Origin: Palsa-504 sp963800415
Lineage (GTDB): Bacteria > Actinomycetota > Actinomycetes > Streptosporangiales > Streptosporangiaceae
DNA length: 64,000 nucleotides
Reading direction: 5' to 3'
Assembly (NCBI GenBank): GCA_963800415.1
Contig: CAWDBS010000075.1
Coordinates: 14,184 to 78,183, forward strand
Shown: positions 45,588 to 54,782 of the stretch, in pieces
How positions within the stretch are numbered: position 1 is the first letter of the stretch
Layout of the letters: each line of letters opens with the position of its first letter
Program-made: the position numbers and the translations under genes
Notes under the pieces: model-generated
What the model saw: the letters and a program-made list of their open reading frames with translations, nothing else
The model's database searches: none
What the model was told of the DNA's origin: nothing

Positions 45588-45931
45588 CGGCCTGGCCGCA
45601 GCTTCGCGCGGGCTGGCCGCAGTGCGTTCAGGTCCGTTACCGCCTCCTTGCCGCCGCCGCTGGCGCTGGCGCGGCGGCGGGCCGGGACGTTCTCCGCGCG
45701 GGTGGCGATCAGCTGCGCCGGGGTGACGCCGAAGATGTCGCACAGCGCTGCGAGCACCGGCAGCGACAGCCGCTCCGGGGTCTGGGTGACCAGCCGCCAC
45801 ACCTGCACCGACGACAGCGTGATGCCCCGCTCGGCCAGCAGCGGCTCCAGGTCGGACGCGTTGAACAGCCCGGCGGCGGCCATCACCTCCCGCAGCCGCC
45901 ACTGGTAGCTGACCTGCCGCTTGGCCGCCAT
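45584..45931 (-). CDS. XRE-family helix-turn-helix protein (second gene of trio)
   Basis: 115 residues from ATG 45931 (TGATG overlap with the recombinase stop; GGAGG five bases upstream). Cro/CI-type HTH: FNASDLEPLLAERGITLSSV, QVWRLVTQTPERLSLPVLAA, LCDIFGVTPAQLI. Short basic tail. Probable regulator or accessory DNA-binding factor of the recombinase trio. Both ends overlap neighbours by one to four bases, so the three proteins are translationally coupled. Confidence 0.82.
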   Translation of the reverse strand: MAAKRQVSYQWRLREVMAAAGLFNASDLEPLLAERGITLSSVQVWRLVTQTPERLSLPVLAALCDIFGVTPAQLIATRAENVPARRRASASGGGKEAVTDLNALRPARAKLRPGR

Positions 45932-47055
45932 CACGCCCTCCTTCCCGGCCGCATCGCCGCGGCCGCCGTCGCATCCAGCGCCCGCCGCAGCGTCCGGGTC
46001 CGGAAATCCGAGGACACGCAGGTGTAGATCGCCGTGGTCGAGGCGTGCTCATGCCCGGCCTGCTGCTGCACGAATAGCGGATCCCAGCCTCCCTCGATGA
46101 GATGGGTGACATATGAGCGGCGCAGCGAGTGGAAATCCAGCCCCTCATCCAGGCCCAGCGCGTCCCGGTAATCGCCCAGCCGCTTGTGCAGCGCGCCGGA
46201 GCCGATCCGCGGGCCGCGCTCAGACGGCCACAGCGCCGGCGACTCACCGGCTGCGGGCATCAGCGGCCGGGCTTCGGCGATCCACTGGCCCAGCACCCCG
46301 GGCACCCATTCCCACACGGCCAGCACGCTGCGGTGCTTCGGCGGCGATCCCTTCATCGCCTTGCCGAACCGGACCTGGCACACCCCGTACTCCCCGAACT
46401 CCGGCGCGTGCGGGTTCGGCCCGAAATCGGCCACATCCAGCATCGCCGCCTCGGTGCGGCGCAGCCCGAACCCGTAGGCCACCTTCAAAGCGACCGCGTC
46501 GCGGAACACCGGCAGCCATCCCTTGCGCCCGCCGCCCCGCACCCGGACCGCCTGCTCATCGGCGTGGTCGAACAGCGCCTGCAGCTCATCAACGGTGAAC
46601 GCCCGCTTGCGCGGGCTCCCCTCGTTCTGCTGGACGTGGACCGCGGTGTTCCACTCATGCACCACCTGGACCGGATGGGTGCCGAACCGCACCTGGCACT
46701 GCTCGGCCCACCCGTAGGCCGGGTCGGTCACATACCAGCAGAACGCCGACACCGACGAGGCATAGGACCGGATCGTCGACCGGCGCAGCCCCTTGATCCC
46801 GCGCAGCTCACCCAGCCACTCATCCACCATCCCTGGACCCCACTGCCACGGGAACGCGTCCGCGTGCGCGGCGAACGCCCGCACCATCGCCTCCCGCCGC
46901 CCGGCCGTAGCCAACGCCAGGTTCCGGGCCAGCTGCTGCGCCCGCCAGCCGGCCAGCATCGCCGCGAACACCTGCTCATCGGGGTGCAGCAGCGGCACGC
47001 CAGCCGCCAGGTGCAGCCCTGCCGACCCCGGCGTCCCGTCCCGCCCCATCCCCAT
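45931..47055 (-). CDS. Tyrosine recombinase (first gene of trio)
   Basis: 374 residues from ATG 47055 (GGAGG about nine bases upstream; in-frame GTG codons at 47058 and 47064 are alternatives). N-terminal core-binding domain (WLGELRGIKGLRRSTIRSYA, SSVSAFCWYVTDPAYGWAEQ). Catalytic domain: VAYGFGLRRTEAAMLDVADF (Arg), PPKHRSVLAVW, LDFHSLRRSYVTHLIEGGWD (HxLRR), VQQQAGHEHASTTAIYTCVS (His and nucleophile Tyr). Fully equipped for strand exchange. The region just upstream carries three related 13-base motifs that may be its binding sites. Confidence 0.88.
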   Translation of the reverse strand: MGMGRDGTPGSAGLHLAAGVPLLHPDEQVFAAMLAGWRAQQLARNLALATAGRREAMVRAFAAHADAFPWQWGPGMVDEWLGELRGIKGLRRSTIRSYASSVSAFCWYVTDPAYGWAEQCQVRFGTHPVQVVHEWNTAVHVQQNEGSPRKRAFTVDELQALFDHADEQAVRVRGGGRKGWLPVFRDAVALKVAYGFGLRRTEAAMLDVADFGPNPHAPEFGEYGVCQVRFGKAMKGSPPKHRSVLAVWEWVPGVLGQWIAEARPLMPAAGESPALWPSERGPRIGSGALHKRLGDYRDALGLDEGLDFHSLRRSYVTHLIEGGWDPLFVQQQAGHEHASTTAIYTCVSSDFRTRTLRRALDATAAAAMRPGRRA

Positions 47056-47074
47056 CACGACCACCCTCCGTCAC

Positions 47075-47284
47075 TTACATCAGATGAAGGAATCTTTCAC
47101 CAGATGTAGGCGGAGCGCAACCCGGCAGGCAGCCGCCCCGCGCCACGCCGGCCACCCTCCCGGAGCGATTTGCAAAATGCGCCGTACTAAACAACACCCA
47201 GCATCATTCAGTGCACCTCAGCGACACTATTTATAACCAGTCAGCACGCCGCATCAAAACCATTCCAGTCCTTCATCAGATGAA
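47075..47284. repeat. Three related TTCAYCAGATGDA sites upstream of the recombinase trio
   Basis: TTACATCAGATGAA at 47075-47088, TTCACCAGATGTA at 47096-47108, and the perfect palindrome TTCATCAGATGAA at 47272-47284. They flank the presumed promoter of the trio and may be recombinase or XRE binding sites, or mark the end of the element. The intervening DNA 47109-47271 has low GC and no gene. Confidence 0.55.
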
Positions 47285-47323
47285 ACCCGCGCTGTTAGAA
47301 GCAAGATGTGGAATAAACCCCCC

Positions 47324-47357
47324 TTTACGTCTGGACCGGGCGCGGTCCAGACGTAAA
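47324..47357. repeat. Perfect 14-bp inverted repeat upstream of mobilization genes (candidate oriT hairpin)
   Basis: TTTACGTCTGGACC at 47324-47337 and its exact complement at 47344-47357 enclose GGGCGC. No T-run follows, so a terminator is less likely. Position about 175 bases before mobC fits the inverted repeat usually found beside nic sites of mobilizable elements. Confidence 0.55.
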
Positions 47358-47531
47358 CTGGCACCGGGACAGCGCCCCGGTAAATCTCCCGCCCGGGGAA
47401 TCGGCGGGAGATCAAACAAAGGCGGTCGCGGAATTGAAGCCGCAGAGCGGGGAGCGACTAGCAAATGACGGGCGCCATCAGCGGCGGCGGCAGCCGGCGT
47501 CAGCGGGCAGGGCCGACGGCGGGCACGGCAG

Positions 47532-47891
47532 ATGGTTCCGCGTACCCGCCGGGTGGAGTTCACGCTGACCGGCGAGGAATACGCGGTCATAGAAGCAGCA
47601 GCCGGGCGAGCGGGGCTGGCCCGGGGAGCGTACGTCGGCCAGGCGGTGCTGGCCGCCGCCGCGAACGGCAGGTACGCCGGCGGCCAGGAATCGCTCAGGC
47701 AGGTGCTGATCGAGCTGATGCGCGCGGCCGGGCTGGTCCGCCGCATCGGCACCAACCTCAACCAGGCGGTCGCGAAGCTCAACGCGACCGGGCAGCCCGC
47801 CGGGGACCTGCCCCGCTACGCCGCCGAGAGCATCCGCCGCGCCGACCACATCGACGCGGTTGCCGACGCCGTGCGCAAGGCCCTGGGGTGA
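47532..47891 (+). CDS. MobC-like relaxosome accessory protein
   Basis: 119 residues. The N-terminal ribbon-helix-helix-like part (RRVEFTLTGEEYAVIEAAAG, RAGLARGAYVGQAVLAAA) precedes the MobC signature RRIGTNLNQAVAKLNATGQP. Binds oriT and assists the relaxase. Followed immediately by the relaxase frame. Start ATG 47532 lacks a strong ribosome site. Confidence 0.8.
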   Translation: MVPRTRRVEFTLTGEEYAVIEAAAGRAGLARGAYVGQAVLAAAANGRYAGGQESLRQVLIELMRAAGLVRRIGTNLNQAVAKLNATGQPAGDLPRYAAESIRRADHIDAVADAVRKALG

Positions 47892-47919
47892 GGTTCGCGG
47901 ATGCGGCAACGGTGACCGC

Positions 47920-49443
47920 GTGATCGGGAAGATCAGTACCCCGCGCGGGGAGCACGTCCAGCCGCTGCTGTATTACCTGTTCGGTCCTGGCCGCCATGAG
48001 GAACATACTGATCCCCATATCGTCGCGGGCTGGCGGCATCCGGCTGACCTGGAACCTCCGCTACGCCCGGACGGTACGCGGGACTTCGCCAATCTGACCG
48101 GGCTGCTGTAGCAGCCGCAGGCCGCTCTCGGCAAGCGGGGCTACGCGCGGCCGGTATGGCACTGCTCGATGCGCGCCGCTCCCGAGGACCGGATGCTCAG
48201 CGATGACGAGTGGGCCGCTATCGCGCACGAGGTGATGCACCGTACTGGCCTGTCTCCGTATGGGCAGGAAGACGAGGCCGTCCGCTGGGTCGCTGTGCGG
48301 CACGGCGATGATCACATCCACTTGGTGGCGATGCTGGCCCGGCAGGACGGCGGCAAGCCGAGCCTGTCGTGGGAACGGTACAAGGTCCGCGCTGCCTGCC
48401 TGGCTGCCGAGCAGCGGTACGGGCTGCGCTCTACCGCGCCCGCTGACTGCACGGCGGCTCGCCGGCCGACTCGGGCCGAGAACGACAAGGCTGCCCGCTG
48501 TGGCCTGGACGAGGCCCCCAGGGTCATACTGCGACGGCAGGTTACTACCGCCGCCGCGTCCGCCAGCAGCGAGGACGAGTTCTTCGCCCGCTTGGACCAG
48601 GCTAGGGTGCAGGTGCGCAAGCGGTTCAGCGTCAGCAACCCGGGTCAGGTCACCGGGTACTCGGTCGCCCTGCCTGGCGACACGACCAAGGACGGCGGCC
48701 CGGTCTGGTACGGCGGCGGGAAACTCGCGGCAGATCTGAGCTGGCCCAAGCTGCGGCAGCGGTGGACCCCGGATCGGGTCACTCCCGGCCGGCCGCATCT
48801 GAATCTGACCGCCGCCGAGCGGAACGCGATCTGGGAGCACGCCACCCGAATCGCTGCCGACGCCACGGCGCAGATCCGCACCCTTGCCTGGACCGACCCG
48901 GCTGCTGCCACTGACGCCGCGTGGGCCACCTCCGATACCGTGCACGTGGCCGCCGCCATGCTGGGCAGCCGCATCCTGCGCCAAGCCGCCGACGCCTACG
49001 ACCGCGCGGCACGCGCGCCTTACGCTCATATTCCGCCACCGTCCCAGGCTGGGAACCAGCTCCGCCAGGCCGCCCGGCTGCTATCCGCGTTCGCTTACCT
49101 GACCGGCGACCGGTCTATGACCCCGATCGTGCTCATCACCCGGCTGGCCGCACTCGCCGAAGCCGTCGCCGAACTCCGCGAATCCCAGCAGCACGCAGCC
49201 CAGGCCGCCGCAGCCCGCGCCGCCGCCGAACAGCTGTACGCTGCTACCCGCCCGGCACCACCCGCACAGCCGCACCCGGCCCAGCGCGCCACCACCGCCG
49301 CCAAGCTCGCCAGGCTGTCCTTCCCCCAGTCAGCCCGGCCAGCCACGCGACCAGCGACACCAGGACAGCCCGGCCCGGCTCCAGGCGGACCGCCACCAGT
49401 GCCACGGCCGCCACCACCGAGGCCGCGCGGCCCCACCCGCTGA
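47920..49443 (+). pseudogene. Relaxase with an in-frame amber codon
   Basis: From GTG 47920 the frame reads VIGKISTPRGEHVQPLLYYL, FGPGRHEEHTDPHIVAGWRH, then FANLTGLL and TAG at 48109-48111; the same frame continues QPQAALGKRGYARPVWHCSM, LSDDEWAAIAHEVMHRTGLS and the HUH metal motif RHGDDHIHLVAMLARQDGG. Relatives have a sense codon (usually Glu, GAG) at the TAG, so a single G-to-T change explains the stop. The rest, to 49443, is a relaxase C-terminal region with a Pro/Ala-rich end. ATG 48169 could restart translation but would lose the N-terminal catalytic Tyr region. Probably inactive unless the stop is read through. Confidence 0.8.
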
Positions 49444-49751
49444 CGATGCGAGCACACACAGCTCAGCGCCTCAGATATACGGCTCCAGCGCCCGAGTGCT
49501 ACGCGACACTCGGCGCACTTCCGTTGTGGCATCTCCGCCATGCTCACGCTGCCGCCGACGCGCTCGGCGTGGCGCCAATCGGCGTATGGCCACCTCCGGC
49601 TCATGTCACGGATAGTGACGGTCGGCCGAGAACTGGTGCGCGAGATCCGCCGATCTGTACTGGAACAATCGCTTCGGTACGGTCGGTTGGAGGCGCGCAG
49701 AATGGTCGTTCGGTGCGCCGCGGGCGCGGGCGGGCGCCTGTGCCACGCTGG
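49444..49751. other. Intergenic DNA, no supported gene
   Basis: Short frames only, none recognisable; marks the transition from the mobilization genes to the LuxR array. Confidence 0.35.
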
Positions 49752-49968
49752 TCAATCTGGGTCGATCCGGTGCATGGAGATCAGGACGAGCCCGAGGTCG
49801 TGCACCTTGGTCAGCAGCCCGTGCAGGGCGACCTGGTTGGCTACCGGGCCGCAGATGACCGTCTGGTCGCCGTCGCTGCTGACTAGCAGGCCCCCGAACC
49901 AGGCTGCCCAGCAGCCGTCCAGGACCCCTTGGACGCGGATTTCGCAGCGGGAACCGGCTGCCGCTCAT
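49752..49968 (-). pseudogene. Small companion protein of the LuxR array, copy 1 (frameshifted)
   Basis: The minus strand reads GSRCEIRVQGVLDGCWAAWF, GGLLVSSDGDQTVICGPVAN, QVALHGLLTKVHDLGLVLIS, MHRIDPD stop (49752-49754), clearly homologous to the intact copy at 60080-60301. The likely start ATG 49968 (ATGAGCGGCAGC) is one base out of frame with this, so the N-terminus is broken. Confidence 0.7.
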
Positions 49969-50196
49969 GCCAGTCCGGCGGTGGGCGGCCGGTCCGCTGG
50001 TGTCGGCGCGCCGGTTGTGGTGTTGGGCCCCGGATGCCGGTATTGGCCTACGGCCGCGATGGGGAAGTTCCCAGGGGGGAGGTTATGCGCGGGATGCCGG
50101 GGGGGATAATGCGAGATGGCTGGCGGCCGTGAGATGGACTTGCCAGACGCGCCACCGCGCGACAGCGAAACGGAGGATGGCGAGAGACGCACAGCG

Positions 50197-52983
50197 ATGA
50201 CTGAACTCTCTGCGGCGGCGGCCTCATCGCACGCTGTGGCGTCCGAGCGGGATGCGCTGCTGGCCACCAAGCTATACGTCCCCGGCTCGCGGCCGGGCCT
50301 GGTGCCACGCCCGCGACTGACCGGACAGCTCGATGAGGGGCTGGAGCGGGGGCTTGTACTGGTCTGCACGCCGGCCGGATACGGCAAGACAGTGCTGCTA
50401 GCCGAGTGGGCACGCCAGGGCGGCCATCCCGCCGGGTGGCTTTCGCTGGATGCGGCCGATAATGATCCGGCCCGGTTCTGGCGTCATGCGGTGGCTGCGC
50501 TGGACCGGGCAAGTCCCGGGATCGGCGAGCGGGTGAGCCTGCTGCTCGGCCCGCCCTCCCCCCCGTCGTTTCAGCCGCTGGTAACAGCGCTTATCAACGA
50601 GCTGGCCACCGCGCCCGAGGGCGACGAGGTGTTGCTAGTCCTCGATGACTACCATGTGATCGACTCTCGGCCGGTGCACGAGCAGGTGGGGTTCTTGCTC
50701 GAGCACCGGCCGCCAGGGCTGGGTGTGGTGCTAGCCAGCCGCACCGATCCGCCGCTGGCGCTGGCACGGCTCCGGGCCCACAGCCAGCTGGCCGAGCTGC
50801 GCGCCGCCGACCTGCGGTTCACCGCCGACGAGGCGGGAGGGCTGCTGGCCCGCGTGGCGGCATGGCAGAGCGCGGGGTTGCCGGAGGCGGCGGTGGCAGC
50901 GCTGGCGGAACGGACCGAAGGGTGGGCGGCCGGGCTGCAGCTGGCCGCCCTGTCACTGCGAGGGCAATCCGATATGGCCGGGTTCGTGGCGGCGTTCACC
51001 GGCAGCCACCGCTACGTGCTGGACTTCCTGGCCGAGGAGGTGCTCGAGCGCCAAACCGGGCAGGTACTCACGTTCCTGCTGGAGACCTCGGTGCTGGAGC
51101 GGCTGAGCGGCCCGTTGTGCAACGCGGTCACCGGCCGCGAGGGCAGCCAGGCGCTGCTGGAACACGCCGAGGCGGCGGGGCTGTTCCTGGTGCCGCTGGA
51201 TGCGGTGCGCGGCTGGTGGCGCTACCACCACCTGTTCGCCGATCTGCTGCGCGCCCGCCTGCAGGCCGAACAGCCCGCCCGGGTGGCGCAACTGCACCGC
51301 AATGCCGCCGCGTGGTGCGCCGACCATGGGCTGGCCGATGACGCGATCCGGCACGCGGTAGCCGCCGGGGAGATGGCGTGGGCCGCCGGGCTGGTAGAGC
51401 AGCATTTCGACGGGCTTGTCTATCTGCACGGCGAAGATGCGACGATTCAACGCTGGATCTCGGCGCTCCCCGGCGAGCTTGTCCGGTCCCGGCCCCGGCT
51501 GTTGCTGGCGCAGTCGTTCCTGGCGTCCTACAGCGGCCAGCTGGAGGCGGTGGAGCCGCTGCTCGATGCGGCCGAGCGAGCATCCCCGGGCTGGGCCGAT
51601 GAGCCCTTTGAGCCTTCTGTCGGCCGGGCCCGCAGCTTGCTGGTGAACATACCCGCGCTGATCGCACTCCGTCGTGGCTTTCTCGCCCAGCTCCGCGGTG
51701 ACGCTGAGGCCACGGTCGCGTTCGCTTCCCAGGCCATGGCCGAGTCCGGCGAGGACGAGTGGCTGCTGGGGTTGGTCGCGCAGTCGAGTCTGGCTGCAGG
51801 CGAGTGGCTGCGTGGCCGGGTGGCGGCGGCTGAGAGCGTTTTCGTGGCCTGCATCCCCGGGTGGCGGGAACTGGGCCAGCCCACGTTGACCGCATGGGTG
51901 GTCTATCAGCTCGGCCAGGTTCAGCGTGCTCAAGGGCGCCTTGATGCGGCAGTCGAGACCTTCCAGCGGACGCTGCACGCCGCAACGGCGCCTGGTCGGG
52001 AATCTGCGCCGACCCTCGGCCTCGTGTATGTGGGCCTGGCGGAGGTGGCCTACCAGCGGAACGAGCTCGACAGCGCCCTCCGATATGTCACTGAGGGCAT
52101 CGCGCTATGCCGCCTGTTCGTCTACGGCGCGCCGCTGGCCGCCGGCCTGGCGACGCTGGCGTGGATCCGGCAGGCCACCGGTGACCCTGCCGGGGCACGG
52201 GAGGCAATCGAGGAAGCGAGCGAGCTCTCGCCGGGCGCGGCCAGCCCGGTCAACCCGGTCCCAGCGCAGCGGGCACGGCTACTGCTGGCCTGGAGCGATC
52301 TGGCCGGGGCCACGCGCTGGACGCGGGAGCGCGGCCTCAGCCCGGATGACGAGCCGGACTATCCCAGAGAAGCGGAACATCTCGTGCTGGCCCGCCTGTT
52401 GCTCGCCCAGGGCCGGCCGGGCCAGGCGCTGGCGCTGTTGGGCCGGCTGCACGAAGTGGCCGCCGCCCAGGACCGGGTCGGCAGCCTCATCGAGATCGGC
52501 GCGCTGCGGGCGCTGGCGCTGGCGGCCAGCGGTGAGGAGGACGTCGCCGTGGCCGCCCTGGCCGGGGCGCTTACTATTGTCTGCCCGCAGGGTTATGTCC
52601 GGGTGTTCGCCGACGAGGGACCGCCGATGGCCGTCCTGCTGGGCCGGCTTATCGCGGCCCAGCGCAGCGGCCGGGCCGCTGCCCAGGTCCCGCTGGACTG
52701 CCTGGCCCGGCTGCAGCGTGCCTTCGCCGCCGGGCCCGTCGTGCCCGATCACCGGCCCGACACCGCCGTCGCGGGGCAGGGCATCGTCGACCCGCTGACC
52801 GGACGTGAGCTGGAGGTGCTGAAGATGCTGGCGACCGGGATGTCGAACCAGGGCATAGCCCGCGAACTGGTGGTCACCTTGGACACCGTCAAAAAGCACG
52901 TGGGTCATGTCCTGGGCAAGCTCGGCGCGGCCAATCGCACCGAGGCCGTGGCCCGGGCCCGCGAACTGAGCCTCATCCCCTGA
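50197..52983 (+). CDS. Large LuxR-family (LAL/MalT-type) ATP-dependent regulator, intact copy
   Basis: 928 residues from ATG 50197, placed like the start of the sister gene at 56318. Walker A LVCTPAGYGKTVLLAEWARQ (residues about 55-70), Walker B VLLVLDDYHVIDSRPVHEQV, sensor-like ASRTDPPLALARLRAHSQLA, a long TPR-like helical middle, and a C-terminal LuxR HTH: LTGRELEVLKMLATGMSNQG, IARELVVTLDTVKKHVGHVL, GKLGAANRTEAVARARELSL. STAND-type signal-transduction ATPases of this kind activate transcription after binding an inducer. Intact member of an array of four related sequences; the downstream exporter genes are likely targets. Confidence 0.88.
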   Translation: MTELSAAAASSHAVASERDALLATKLYVPGSRPGLVPRPRLTGQLDEGLERGLVLVCTPAGYGKTVLLAEWARQGGHPAGWLSLDAADNDPARFWRHAVAALDRASPGIGERVSLLLGPPSPPSFQPLVTALINELATAPEGDEVLLVLDDYHVIDSRPVHEQVGFLLEHRPPGLGVVLASRTDPPLALARLRAHSQLAELRAADLRFTADEAGGLLARVAAWQSAGLPEAAVAALAERTEGWAAGLQLAALSLRGQSDMAGFVAAFTGSHRYVLDFLAEEVLERQTGQVLTFLLETSVLERLSGPLCNAVTGREGSQALLEHAEAAGLFLVPLDAVRGWWRYHHLFADLLRARLQAEQPARVAQLHRNAAAWCADHGLADDAIRHAVAAGEMAWAAGLVEQHFDGLVYLHGEDATIQRWISALPGELVRSRPRLLLAQSFLASYSGQLEAVEPLLDAAERASPGWADEPFEPSVGRARSLLVNIPALIALRRGFLAQLRGDAEATVAFASQAMAESGEDEWLLGLVAQSSLAAGEWLRGRVAAAESVFVACIPGWRELGQPTLTAWVVYQLGQVQRAQGRLDAAVETFQRTLHAATAPGRESAPTLGLVYVGLAEVAYQRNELDSALRYVTEGIALCRLFVYGAPLAAGLATLAWIRQATGDPAGAREAIEEASELSPGAASPVNPVPAQRARLLLAWSDLAGATRWTRERGLSPDDEPDYPREAEHLVLARLLLAQGRPGQALALLGRLHEVAAAQDRVGSLIEIGALRALALAASGEEDVAVAALAGALTIVCPQGYVRVFADEGPPMAVLLGRLIAAQRSGRAAAQVPLDCLARLQRAFAAGPVVPDHRPDTAVAGQGIVDPLTGRELEVLKMLATGMSNQGIARELVVTLDTVKKHVGHVLGKLGAANRTEAVARARELSLIP

Positions 52984-53697
52984 CGCGCCGCCCGTCCCAC
53001 CGGCGGGCGGCGGACAGCGGCACCAGGGTGCCGCGCGGAAACCGCCTGCAGGTGCCGTCAGGGCCCTGCCCAGTTGCGGCCGTCGCGGCCTGGCCGGGTC
53101 GCTGCATCCCCACGACGGCCAGGCGCAAACGCCGGGCCAGGTTACACCTTGGTGCCCGGTGCCCCCCGGAAGATTCCACCCGGCATGTCCACTTTCGGGT
53201 GACGCCTGGCCCGCCGGATCTTCCTAGCGTGCGGAGGACGAAACGCACACCGAAAGGAAGAAGCGCAATGGCCACCGTCAAGCCCGACCCGCCCAACGGC
53301 GGTACCGCCGGCGCCGCGAGCGCCTCACCAGCGGCGCTCGCTGTACCCGCACCCCGTGATCGTGGCCGTCTAGGCCGCGGTGATGGCGAAAGGAGAAGCA
53401 TGACCAGCGCGATCACGGCCACCGGGCTGCGCAAGTCGTTCGGCGGCACGGCCGTCCTTGACGGCATCGACCTGGAGGTCGGCGCGGGAACAGTGTTCTC
53501 GCTGCTGGGTCCCAACGGCGCCGGCAAGACCACCACCGTGCAGATCATGTCCACGCTGGTCCACGCAGACGGCGGCGAGGTGCGCGTCGCAGGCCATGAC
53601 CTGGCCCGCAACCCCGCAGCGGTACGGGCCGCGATCGGGGTCACCGGCCAGTTCTCCGCGGTCGACAACCTGCTCACCGGCCAAGAGAACCTGCTGC
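52646..53697 (+). repeat. 1,052-bp direct repeat, copy A
   Basis: Identical by eye to 60586-61637 (constant offset 7,940). It spans the last 338 bases of the LuxR gene, the intergenic regulatory region and the first 298 bases of the ABC ATPase gene. Identity stops abruptly at 53697 (CTGCTGC then G versus T). Confidence 0.9.
53145..53215 (+). promoter_or_regulatory. Conserved regulatory block before the ABC transporter gene (copy A)
   Basis: Contains CACCTTGGTGCCCGGTGC, GGAAGATTCC and CATGTCCACTTTCGGGTGAC in this order. The same block occurs on the opposite strand at 60361-60425 and, more diverged, at 56157-56220, each time between a small companion gene and a LuxR gene. CACC-N2-GGTG and GGAA-N2-TTCC are dyads suitable for a dimeric activator. 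The remaining gap 52984-53399 carries a short ATG frame (53268) in phase with the ABC gene but no separate gene. Confidence 0.6.
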
Positions 53698-53777
53698 GGT
53701 CAACGCCAGGCTGGTCCGGGCGGCCGCCGCCTTGCATCGGCCCGATCGCGATCAGCGTCTCGAGCCGCAATGCCTAG
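53400..53777 (+). pseudogene. 5' fragment of an ABC transporter ATPase gene
   Basis: ATG 53400 (AAGGAG upstream) encodes ITATGLRKSFGGTAVLDGID, LLGPNGAGKTTTVQIMSTLV (Walker A) and RAAIGVTGQFSAVDNLLTGQ, ENLL, then at 53698 departs from the intact copy (61340-62296) and ends after 27 unrelated residues. Walker B, signature motif and the rest are missing. Product of the 1,052-bp duplication. Confidence 0.88.
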
Positions 53778-54645
53778 CGGCCGGCAGCGGGACCTCGAGG
53801 CCGAGACGGCGCCAACGTCCGCCCCCGCGACGGCGAGCGCACACCGAACGATCATAATCGACGTCGACCGCGAGCTGGGCGAGCGCCTAGGGGACATGGC
53901 CGGGTGGCGCGGGGTCAGCCGGGAGGATCTGCTTGCCGAGGCTGTTGAGCAGTACCCGAAGGTCTCCGACCAGCGAAGTGTGACGGTTCAGGTCAGCGAG
54001 GCCGCCGCCGCCCGGCTAGCTGCCGCCGCGGCGACCATCGGGATGAGCCAGGAGGAGCTGATCGCTGAGGCCATAGACACCTACTCCCCGGCAAAGACGC
54101 CTGCCAGATTCTGGCCTGCCCTTGGCATTCCCGGACTGCTGGTGGCGCTCCCGCTGGTGCTGATGTTCGCCTCGCCCCCTATCGGCCGATCCGGATCAGT
54201 GGCGGCCTGGACCGTGTTCGCCCTGGCAATGCTCGCGTGCTGTGCCGGCGCCCTGTATCTGATAACTACCGTCATGTACGCCGAGTGGATGGCGATCAAG
54301 TATGGGATTGTTGGCCTGGTCTCCATGGCCGGGTGCGGGGCCCTCGCGGTATTGTCCGTGTTCGCCTACGTCTACTGGCTGCTCGGCAGCCTGAGACCGG
54401 CCTCGTTCAACCTGCCATTGTCACGTGTCGACGCGGTCTACTTCACCCTCGGGACGTTTACCACGACGGGAACCGGCCGGTTCGGGGCGCAGTCGTCACT
54501 GGCCGAGTCGCTTGTCTGCTGCCAGGTTGTACTCGGCTGGGGCTTCGTGGCCGTATTCGTCGCCTTGCTCGTGCCGCGCGCTGCGGCGGCCCGCAAACGC
54601 CTGTCGAACGGCCGCATCATCATCCGCACCGAATCCCCGGATTAG
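53770..54645 (+). CDS. Potassium-channel-like membrane protein with tandem ribbon-helix-helix-like N-terminus
   Basis: 291 residues from ATG 53770; ribosome site weak. The N-terminal part has two repeats of about 40 residues: RTIIIDVDRELGERLGDMAG with VSREDLLAEAVEQY, and RSVTVQVSEAAAARLAAAAA with MSQEELIAEAIDTY, each shaped like a ribbon-helix-helix unit. Then hydrophobic segments at about residues 115-135, 140-165 and 175-200, a pore-like loop AVYFTLGTFTTTGTGRFGAQ (TGTGRFG where K+ channels have TVGYG) and a last segment LGWGFVAVFVALLVPR. Reads as a two-pore-helix ion channel family member in the cell membrane. It begins right after the truncated ABC gene, so its original promoter may be lost. 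Confidence 0.65.
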   Translation: MPSGRQRDLEAETAPTSAPATASAHRTIIIDVDRELGERLGDMAGWRGVSREDLLAEAVEQYPKVSDQRSVTVQVSEAAAARLAAAAATIGMSQEELIAEAIDTYSPAKTPARFWPALGIPGLLVALPLVLMFASPPIGRSGSVAAWTVFALAMLACCAGALYLITTVMYAEWMAIKYGIVGLVSMAGCGALAVLSVFAYVYWLLGSLRPASFNLPLSRVDAVYFTLGTFTTTGTGRFGAQSSLAESLVCCQVVLGWGFVAVFVALLVPRAAAARKRLSNGRIIIRTESPD

Positions 54646-54782
54646 CGGCTTCTGAAACTCCCCATCCAGCCCCCCATCGACACCGGCCGGCGGTCCGAAG
54701 ACAACCTCGGCCTGCCGCTGGACTGCCTGGCCCACGATCCGCACTGCCGGGCCGGCCGCCTATGTCGGCCGCGGGCCCGCGT

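Noticed and set aside
45588..46247. Upstream extension of the zinc-ribbon integrase frame
   Set aside because: Overlaps the XRE and recombinase genes in another frame and is Arg/Gly-rich; the GTGA start at 45587 explains the arrangement.
47276..47530. Short frames overlapping the oriT-like repeat
   Set aside because: No ribosome site or recognisable product; region better read as non-coding.
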